A DNA stretch of 64,000 bases. It comes from JALSHZ01 sp964614535. GTDB taxonomy: Bacteria > Pseudomonadota > Gammaproteobacteria > UWMA-0217. A program made the translations under genes and the position numbers. The stretch lies in assembly GCA_964614535.1 (NCBI GenBank), contig CAZTOZ010000059.1, positions 8,006 to 72,005 of the forward strand, written 5' to 3'. The notes beneath the pieces were generated by a model that was given only the letters and a program-made list of their open reading frames with translations, was not told the DNA's origin and did no database searches. This document shows positions 58,812 to 64,000 of this stretch, one piece after another (position 1 is the stretch's first letter; the number at the start of each line of letters is the position of its first letter).

Positions 58812-59066
58812 CTAGTTGCGCACTTCCACCAAGGCCCAGCTCTTCGTCTTCGAGTAGGGACGGGACTCCTTGATCACGACGGTATCGCCCTCTTTGGCAA
58901 TGTTCTCCTCGTCATGGACATGGAGTTTGGTGGAGCGTTTGATGAATTTGCCGTAGATCGGATGGCGAACCTTCCGTTCGACCACGACCGTCACGGTCTT
59001 GTCCATCTTGTCACTGACGACGCGGCCGGTGAGGGTTCGCTCTATCTTCTGCTTTACGTCACTCAT
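58812..59066 (-). CDS. rpsQ: 30S ribosomal protein S17
   Basis: 84 residues: 'RTLTGRVVSDKMDKTVTVVVERKVRHPIYGKFIKRSTKLHVHDEEN' is the OB-fold of S17, a primary 16S rRNA binder. Confidence 0.98.
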   Translation of the reverse strand: MSDVKQKIERTLTGRVVSDKMDKTVTVVVERKVRHPIYGKFIKRSTKLHVHDEENIAKEGDTVVIKESRPYSKTKSWALVEVRN

Positions 59067-59081
59067 CTGCTGATCTCTGGC

Positions 59082-59270
59082 TTATCGTTTCTCATTGAGA
59101 ATGGTCTTGATGCGCGCGATGTTCTTTCGAACCTTCGAGAACTGGTCCGGGCGCGACAGTTGACCAACGCCTTTTTGCATCCGCAGGTTAAACTGCTCCT
59201 TGTAGAGCCCAACCAGTTCGGATTCGAGTTCCGCTACGCTTTTCTCGCGAAGTTCAACAGCTTTCATCAC
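59082..59270 (-). CDS. rpmC: 50S ribosomal protein L29
   Basis: 62 residues: 'MMKAVELREKSVAELESELVGLYKEQFNLRMQKGVGQL', then 'VRKNIARIKTILNEKR'. A helical-hairpin protein near the tunnel exit. It overlaps rplP by four bases. Confidence 0.98.
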   Translation of the reverse strand: MMKAVELREKSVAELESELVGLYKEQFNLRMQKGVGQLSRPDQFSKVRKNIARIKTILNEKR

Positions 59271-59680
59271 ATCACCTGCCTTTTGACGAAGACGGTCTTG
59301 ACCGGAAGTTTGGCGGCAGCCAACTCGAATGCACGGCGCGCCGTCTCCTCATCGACCCCTTCCATTTCATAGAGCACACGGCCAGGCTGGATCTTGCTCA
59401 CCCAGTACTCCACGTTGCCCTTCCCCTTACCCATCCGAACCTCGAGCGGCTTCTTGGTGACGGGGACGTCAGGGAAAATGCGAATCCAGATCTTACCGAC
59501 CCGGCGCACATGGCGGGTCATCGCGCGCCGCGCAGCCTCGATCTGGCGCGCGGTGATTCGCCCGCGCTCCACGGCCTTGAGGCCATACTCACCAAAGCTC
59601 ACGCGGTTGCCGCTCTGCGCAAGGCCGCGATTGCGCCCCTTGTGTTGCTTGCGATACTTGGTTCTTTTCGGCTGCAGCAT
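59267..59680 (-). CDS. rplP: 50S ribosomal protein L16
   Basis: 137 residues: 'MLQPKRTKYRKQHKGRNRGLA' and 'RIFPDVPVTKKPLEVRMGKGKGNVEYWVSKIQPGRVLYEM'. It sits near the A-site tRNA and peptidyl transferase centre. Confidence 0.98.
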   Translation of the reverse strand: MLQPKRTKYRKQHKGRNRGLAQSGNRVSFGEYGLKAVERGRITARQIEAARRAMTRHVRRVGKIWIRIFPDVPVTKKPLEVRMGKGKGNVEYWVSKIQPGRVLYEMEGVDEETARRAFELAAAKLPVKTVFVKRQVM

Positions 59681-59691
59681 CTCGAAACTCC

Positions 59692-60384
59692 TTAGTTGGC
59701 GCCCTTGCGCTTCTTGCGAGTATCTTGTGACGCGCTCTTCTGCTCTAAATCAAAGACCTCACCCTTGTAGATCCAGACCTTGATACCCAGCACGCCGTAG
59801 GTCGTATTGGCTTCGGTCACGCCATAGTCGATGTCGGCGCGCAGCGTGTGCAGTGGCACCCTGCCTTCCCGGTACCATTCGGATCGGGCAATCTCCGCAC
59901 CGTTGAGACGGCCGCCGACCTTGACCTTCACGCCCAGAGCACCCAGACGCATGGCATTGCCGACCGCGCGTTTCATGGCACGCCGAAACATGATCCGCCG
60001 CTCGAGCTGCTGGGCGATACTTTCGGCTACCAACTGCGCATCGATCTCAGGCTTTCTGATCTCCTCGATATTGACCTTGATGGCACTGGCCGGCAGCCCC
60101 ATCATCTTGCCGACCTCGACGCGGCGCTTCTCGATATCCTCACCCTTCTTACCAATGACCAAGCCAGGCCTCGCGGTATGGATGGTGATCAATGCCGAAT
60201 TGGCGGAGCGCTCGATATGCACCTTGCTGACCGACGAGTTCGCAAGCGCCTTCTTCAGATAGTCGCGGACCTCGATGTCCTTGATCAGATATTTCGCATA
60301 GTCGGAACCATCGGCATACCAGCGCGAATTCCAGTCCGCAGCAATCCCGAGACGAAACCCAATTGGATGAACTTTTTGACCCAT
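59692..60384 (-). CDS. rpsC: 30S ribosomal protein S3
   Basis: 230 residues: 'MGQKVHPIGFRLGIAADWNSRWYA', a KH domain around 'TARPGLVIGKKGEDIEKRR' and the C-terminal 'GRLNGAEIARSEWYREGRVPLHTLRADIDYG'. It forms part of the mRNA entry helicase. Confidence 0.98.
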   Translation of the reverse strand: MGQKVHPIGFRLGIAADWNSRWYADGSDYAKYLIKDIEVRDYLKKALANSSVSKVHIERSANSALITIHTARPGLVIGKKGEDIEKRRVEVGKMMGLPASAIKVNIEEIRKPEIDAQLVAESIAQQLERRIMFRRAMKRAVGNAMRLGALGVKVKVGGRLNGAEIARSEWYREGRVPLHTLRADIDYGVTEANTTYGVLGIKVWIYKGEVFDLEQKSASQDTRKKRKGAN

Positions 60385-60396
60385 GAGAAAAACCTC

Positions 60397-60729
60397 TTAC
60401 TGATCGCTTACGCGAACAGTGATGTGACTAGTACGCTTCAGGATCCGGTTGGCCCGGCCTTTTGCCCGGGGACGTATACGTTTGTACACGGGCCCCTGAT
60501 CGACATGAATCGTCGACACCTTCAACTCGTCGACATCGGCGCCCTCGTTGTGCTCGGCATTGGCGATGGCCGACTCGAGCACCTTCTTGACGATGCGCGC
60601 ACCCTTCTTCGGGCTGAACATCAGCACCTCCAGCGCACGCTCCACAGGAAGCCCACGAATCTGATCGCAGACGAGACGCGCCTTTTGCGGCGAGATACGC
60701 ACACCACGCAACTTTGCAGAAACTTCCAT
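60397..60729 (-). CDS. rplV: 50S ribosomal protein L22
   Basis: 110 residues: 'AKLRGVRISPQKARLVCDQIRGLPVERALEVLMFSPKKGA' and 'GPVYKRIRPRAKGRANRILKRTSHITVRVSDQ'. The extended loop lines the exit tunnel. Confidence 0.98.
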   Translation of the reverse strand: MEVSAKLRGVRISPQKARLVCDQIRGLPVERALEVLMFSPKKGARIVKKVLESAIANAEHNEGADVDELKVSTIHVDQGPVYKRIRPRAKGRANRILKRTSHITVRVSDQ

Positions 60730-60731
60730 CT

Positions 60732-61007
60732 TTAACGCCTAGATTTCTTGTCAGCAATGTGGCCCTTGTAGGTCCGGGTCAGCGAGAACTCACCCAGCTT
60801 GTGGCCCACCATGTTTTCATTGATCAGCACAGGTACGTGAACCCGCCCGTTGTGCACCGCAATCGTCAACCCAACCATCTCAGGCGTAACCATCGAACGG
60901 CGAGACCAAGTCTTGATCGGCCGCTTGTTACCACTCTCGACCGCTTCCCTCACCTTTTTCATCAGGTGGTGATCGACAAAAGGACCTTTCTTCAGTGAAC
61001 GAGGCAC
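60732..61007 (-). CDS. rpsS: 30S ribosomal protein S19
   Basis: 91 residues: 'MPRSLKKGPFVDHHLMKKV' and 'KTWSRRSMVTPEMVGLTIAVHNGRVHVPVLINENMVGHKLGEFSLTRTYKGH'. It pairs with S13 in the 30S head. Confidence 0.98.
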   Translation of the reverse strand: MPRSLKKGPFVDHHLMKKVREAVESGNKRPIKTWSRRSMVTPEMVGLTIAVHNGRVHVPVLINENMVGHKLGEFSLTRTYKGHIADKKSRR

Positions 61008-61022
61008 GTTGTCACCCTTCTC

Positions 61023-61850
61023 TTACTTACGATTGCGACGGCGCACGATCAGCTTATCGGTGCGCTTGTTCTTACGGGTCTTGTAACCCTTGGTCGGAAC
61101 ACCCCACGGGCTCACCGGGTGGCGCCCACCGGAGGTACGCCCCTCACCGCCACCGTGAGGATGATCGACCGGATTCATCGCCACACCTCGCACGGTGGGA
61201 CGAACCCCCCGCCAGCGAGCCGCGCCCGCCTTGCCGAGCTTGCGCAGCGAATGCTCGCCATTGGAGACCTCGCCGATCGTGGCACGACCATCGGCCAGCA
61301 CCTTGCGCATCTCACCGGAACGGAGACGCAGCGTTGCGTACGCCCCCTCCTTGGCCACGAGCTGGGCACTGGTGCCGGCGGAACGGGCCAGCTGCGCGCC
61401 CTTGCCCGGCTTCAGCTCGATGCAGTGCACGACGGTGCCCAGCGGGATGTTGCGCAGCGGCAGGGAATTGCCCGCCTTGATCGGCGCATTGACACCCGAG
61501 ATCACGCCGTCGCCGGCCTTCACACCCTCAGGGGCAATGATGTACCGCCGCTCACCATCGGCATACAGCACCAATGCGATATGCGCCGTGCGGTTCGGAT
61601 CGTACTCTATACGCTCGACCTTGCCGGGCACACCATCCTTGTTCCGCTTGAAGTCGATAACGCGGTACCGCTGCTTGTGACCACCACCGACGTGACGGGT
61701 CGTGATCCGACCCTTGTTGTTGCGCCCGCCGGACTTGGTCTTTTTCTCCACCAACGGCGCATACGGTTCGCCCTTGTGGAGTTCCGCGCCACGGATCGTG
61801 ACCTGAAAACGCCTGCCCGGAGAAGTGGGCCTTGCCTTTACCGTTGCCAT
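61023..61850 (-). CDS. rplB: 50S ribosomal protein L2
   Basis: 275 residues: 'GGRNNKGRITTRHVGGGHKQRYRVIDFKR' and 'RGVAMNPVDHPHGGGEGRTSGGRHPVSPWGVPTKGYKTRKNKRTDKLIVRRR', including the conserved His near the peptidyl transferase centre. Confidence 0.98.
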   Translation of the reverse strand: MATVKARPTSPGRRFQVTIRGAELHKGEPYAPLVEKKTKSGGRNNKGRITTRHVGGGHKQRYRVIDFKRNKDGVPGKVERIEYDPNRTAHIALVLYADGERRYIIAPEGVKAGDGVISGVNAPIKAGNSLPLRNIPLGTVVHCIELKPGKGAQLARSAGTSAQLVAKEGAYATLRLRSGEMRKVLADGRATIGEVSNGEHSLRKLGKAGAARWRGVRPTVRGVAMNPVDHPHGGGEGRTSGGRHPVSPWGVPTKGYKTRKNKRTDKLIVRRRNRK

Positions 61851-61863
61851 AGTTACCCTCTAC

Positions 61864-62160
61864 CTACTCGGCGCCGAGCATTTCGATTTCCTGGCCTTCC
61901 GCCAGGCGCACATACGCCTTGCGCCAATCGGGGCGCTTGCCGAGACGGGCGCCAAAGCGCTTCGTCTTGCCCTTGACGTTCAAGACGCGAACCTGCTCGA
62001 CCTTGACGTCGAACATCTTTTCCACCGCCTTCTTGATCTCCAGCTTGGTCGCATCGGTGGCGACGCGAAACACATACTGATTGGCTTTGTCGGCCGCCAG
62101 CGCCGTCTTTTCCGACACCACCGGCGCGCGCAGCACATCCATCAACCTGGTCTCATTCAC
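61864..62160 (-). CDS. rplW: 50S ribosomal protein L23
   Basis: 98 residues: 'RLMDVLRAPVVSEKTALAADKANQYVFRVATDATKLEIKKAVEKMFDVKVEQVRVLNVKGKTKRF'. It docks trigger factor and SRP at the tunnel exit. It overlaps rplD by four bases. Confidence 0.98.
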   Translation of the reverse strand: MNETRLMDVLRAPVVSEKTALAADKANQYVFRVATDATKLEIKKAVEKMFDVKVEQVRVLNVKGKTKRFGARLGKRPDWRKAYVRLAEGQEIEMLGAE

Positions 62161-62759
62161 GACAGCACCTCTTCCAGCTTCTTCAACGCCGCTTCCGTCA
62201 TTACGGTGTTCTTGTTACGCACCAACGCGTAGGGATTCACGCCGTGGACGTCGACCACATCAACATAGGGCAGATTGCGGGCCGCCAGATAGAGATTCTC
62301 CGACACCTCGTCGACCACGATCAGCGCGTCGTCCAACCCGAGCGCAGACAGCGCCGCCACCATCGCCTTGGTTTTCGGCTCGGCCAGCTCGAAGCTCGAC
62401 ACCACTTTCAGGCGATCCTGACGCACCAGCTCGGAGACGATCGAACGCAGCGCGGCGCGATACATCTTCTTGTTGAGCTTCTGTTTGTAGCTACGGGGCT
62501 GCGCCGCAAACGCCACCCCACCCGAGCGCCAGATGGGGCTGCGGGTCGTACCGGCACGCGCGCGCCCGGTACCCTTCTGACGCCACGGCTTGGCGCCGCC
62601 ACCGCTCACGGCCGAGCGATTCTTCTGGGCCTTGGTGCCCGCGCGCGCTCCAGCCATATAGGCCACGACCGCCTGGTGCACCAGCGACATGTTGAAATCG
62701 GCGGCGAAGACCGAATCGGAGACCGACACCGAACCTCCACCCTGTACTTGAAGATCCAT
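62157..62759 (-). CDS. rplD: 50S ribosomal protein L4
   Basis: 200 residues from ATG 62759 (a TTG two codons earlier is possible). 'VHQAVVAYMAGARAGTKAQKNRSAVSGGGAKPWRQKGTGRARAGTTRSPIWRSGGVAF' is the tunnel loop. In E. coli L4 also represses the S10 operon through its leader; the structured leader here lies just upstream of rplC. Confidence 0.97.
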   Translation of the reverse strand: MDLQVQGGGSVSVSDSVFAADFNMSLVHQAVVAYMAGARAGTKAQKNRSAVSGGGAKPWRQKGTGRARAGTTRSPIWRSGGVAFAAQPRSYKQKLNKKMYRAALRSIVSELVRQDRLKVVSSFELAEPKTKAMVAALSALGLDDALIVVDEVSENLYLAARNLPYVDVVDVHGVNPYALVRNKNTVMTEAALKKLEEVLS

Positions 62760-62765
62760 ACTCAA

Positions 62766-63404
62766 TTAACCCCGCGCCTTGACTGCAGGACGAACAATTA
62801 CATCGCCACCCTTGGAACCCGGAACCGCGCCCTTGACCAACAACAGGTTGCGATCGGCATCGACGCGAACGACGGTCAGGTTCTGCACGGTACGACGAAC
62901 ATTACCCATGTGACCGGTCATCTTCTTGCCCTTGAACACTCTGCCCGGCGTCTGACACTGACCAATGGACCCCGGCGTGCGGTGATTGATCGAGTTGCCG
63001 TGCGTAGCATCCTTCCCAGCAAAATGATGACGCTTGATGGCACCGGCGTACCCCTTGCCGATGGTCGTGCCGGTGACATCGACGACCTGACCGTCCTCGA
63101 AAAGTTCTGCCGAAATCTCCGCGCCGGGCGCGTACTCGTGCTCACCCTCGACACGAAACTCCCAAAGCCCACGCCCCGGCTCGACCCCGGCCTTGGCAAA
63201 ATGCCCGGCCTCCGGCTTCGTCAGGCGCGATGCCTTTTTCGATCCGACCGTCACCTGGATGGCGGAATAACCGTCCCGATCGACCGTCTTGACCTGGGTA
63301 ACCCTGTTGGGCAGCACCTCGATCACGGTCACCGGAACGGACGCACCATCCTCGGTGAACACGCGGGTCATACCCAGTTTCTTGCCAACGATTCCGACTG
63401 ACAT
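62766..63404 (-). CDS. rplC: 50S ribosomal protein L3
   Basis: 212 residues: 'MSVGIVGKKLGMTRVFTEDGASVPVTVIEV', and the long loop 'HHFAGKDATHGNSINHRTPGSIGQCQTPGRVFKGKKMTGHMGN' (with the Gln that PrmB methylates). GAGG precedes the ATG at 63404. A promoter and two hairpins occupy the 139 bases between it and rpsJ. Confidence 0.98.
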   Translation of the reverse strand: MSVGIVGKKLGMTRVFTEDGASVPVTVIEVLPNRVTQVKTVDRDGYSAIQVTVGSKKASRLTKPEAGHFAKAGVEPGRGLWEFRVEGEHEYAPGAEISAELFEDGQVVDVTGTTIGKGYAGAIKRHHFAGKDATHGNSINHRTPGSIGQCQTPGRVFKGKKMTGHMGNVRRTVQNLTVVRVDADRNLLLVKGAVPGSKGGDVIVRPAVKARG

Positions 63405-63427
63405 TTCACCAAACCTCTTAGTACAGC

Positions 63428-63509
63428 GAGCGGCCCGACGACCGCTCTAACCTGGCTATACTGTTGCTTATTAACTTAACGGCCCAGGGCAATAGCTACC
63501 CCGGGCCGT
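63428..63509 (-). promoter_or_regulatory. Structured 5' leader of rplC
   Basis: Two hairpins lie between the predicted start point and rplC. The first has arms ACGGCCC / GGGCCGT (63509-63503 and 63485-63479) with an inner GGGG/CCC pairing; the second has GAGCGG / CCGCTC (63447-63442 and 63433-63428). Neither is followed by a T-run, so they look like leader structure rather than terminators. An L4-type autogenous control region would fit this place. Confidence 0.5.
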
Positions 63510-63521
63510 GAAAGGGCGCGC

Positions 63522-63551
63522 ATTATAGCAGAAAGTTTTTCGCTTAGTTAA
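63522..63551 (-). promoter_or_regulatory. Predicted promoter between rpsJ and rplC
   Basis: On the minus strand TTAACT (63551-63546), an 18-base spacer and TATAAT (63527-63522), preceded by TGC to give an extended -10 (TGCTATAAT). The -35 overlaps the last codons of rpsJ. A perfect -10 in this GC-rich genome is unlikely by chance. Confidence 0.65.
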
Positions 63552-63855
63552 GCTTTATTTGCACATCCACGCCGGCCGCAAGATCCAACTTCATCAGCGC
63601 GTCAACGGTCTTGTCGGTCGGCTCGATAATGTCGAGCAGACGCTTGTAGGTCCGCAGCTCGTATTGATCCCTCGCGTCCTTATTGACGTGCGGGGAGATC
63701 AGCACGGTGAACCGCTCCTTGCGGGTCGGCAGAGGAATCGGCCCACGCACGATGGCGCCGGTACGTTTTGCGGTTTCGACGATCTCCTTGGCCGAACGAT
63801 CGATCAAACGATGGTCGAACGCCTTGAGACGGATGCGAATATTCTGCTTAGCCAT
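63544..63855 (-). CDS. rpsJ: 30S ribosomal protein S10
   Basis: 103 residues, the canonical length, from ATG 63855: 'MAKQNIRIRLKAFDHRLIDRSAKEIVETAKRTGAIVRGPIPLPTRKERFTVLISPHVNKDARDQYELRTYKRLLDII'. S10 is also NusE, a transcription antitermination factor. It starts five bases after the tuf stop. Confidence 0.98.
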   Translation of the reverse strand: MAKQNIRIRLKAFDHRLIDRSAKEIVETAKRTGAIVRGPIPLPTRKERFTVLISPHVNKDARDQYELRTYKRLLDIIEPTDKTVDALMKLDLAAGVDVQIKLN

Positions 63856-63860
63856 GTAAA

Positions 63861-64000
63861 TCACTCAATAATTTTGGATACAACACCGGCGCCTACGGTA
63901 CGACCACCCTCGCGGATCGCAAAGCGCAGCCCCTCTTCCATCGCAATCGGCGCAATCAGGCTCACCGTGATCTTCACGTTGTCCCCAGGCATGACCATCT
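63861..64000 (-). CDS. tuf: Elongation factor Tu (C-terminal end only)
   Basis: The last 45 codons are present: 'MVMPGDNVKITVSLIAPIAMEEGLRFAIREGGRTVGAGVVSKIIE' in parts, the third domain of EF-Tu, ending in TGA at 63863-63861. The gene runs out of the window on the right. EF-Tu delivers aminoacyl-tRNA to the ribosome. tuf-rpsJ is the usual junction between the str and S10 operons. Confidence 0.97.
   Translation of the reverse strand, partial: MVMPGDNVKITVSLIAPIAMEEGLRFAIREGGRTVGAGVVSKIIE

Noticed and set aside
57918..59372. Long open frame opposite rplE-rplX-rplN-rpsQ-rpmC
   Set aside because: Runs across five certain ribosomal protein genes; antisense shadow.
1..64000. tRNA, rRNA, insertion sequences, prophage genes, toxin-antitoxin or defence genes
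   Set aside because: Looked for on both strands and not seen; intergenic gaps are short and the coding content is core metabolism, secretion, pili and ribosomal genes.

Overview
The window is a GC-rich chromosomal segment of a gammaproteobacterium. Gene order is gammaproteobacterial throughout: gmk-rpoZ-spoT, ftsY-ftsE-ftsX-rpoH, thiS-thiG-trmB, fimT-pilV-pilW-pilX-pilY1-pilE, and a continuous S10-spc-alpha ribosomal cluster. A phosphoribulokinase of the type used in the Calvin-Benson-Bassham cycle suggests an autotroph, for example a sulfur-oxidising member of the Chromatiales or a relative. That placement is inference; no RuBisCO or sulfur-oxidation gene lies in the window.

Layout. 1-4576 (+): end of a type II secretion operon (gspJ-K-L-M-N), then a YkgJ-type Cys-cluster protein and a lipoprotein nuclease, all overlapping by a few bases. 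4580-10645 (-): type IV pilus minor pilin/PilY1 operon, with a second FimT-like gene diverging at 10877. 11541-15030: Irr-like Fur-family regulator, then thiO (-) diverging from thiS-thiG-trmB (+), with an FNR-type box between them. 15154-23331 (+): phosphoribulokinase, FIST protein, a gliding-type ABC exporter in which permease and GldG-like parts are fused, mutM, and a hybrid histidine kinase. 23551-29892 (-): secreted Lys-rich protein, gamma-glutamyltransferase, YfhL ferredoxin, coaD, rsmD and two periplasmic M16 peptidase subunits. 30068-34162 (+): ftsY-ftsE-ftsX, a degenerate receiver-domain protein and rpoH.

34299-41645 is more accessory: pyruvate kinase, a beta-propeller lipoprotein, two glycosyltransferase-type genes, and an isoprenylcysteine-methyltransferase-like gene whose 5' end is duplicated and broken on the far side of one glycosyltransferase. 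41661-50100 returns to core genes (ridA, spoT, rpoZ, gmk, M48 peptidase, dodecin, yjdF, ispB, murJ). 50258-64000 (-) is tuf-rpsJ-rplC...secY-rpmJ-rpsM-rpsK-rpsD-rpoA-rplQ without interruption.

The most notable signal is a perfect CIRCE operator (HrcA box) over the promoter of rpoH, which would place the sigma-32 heat-shock factor under the HrcA repressor. Other points worth a second look are an FNR box between oxygen-dependent thiO and thiS, an intrinsic-terminator hairpin inside the ggt signal-peptide codons, an internal promoter with a structured leader before rplC, a recombination footprint around a glycosyltransferase, and a secreted four-Cys protein with a histone-like Lys-rich tail. No tRNA, rRNA, CRISPR array, insertion sequence or prophage was seen.
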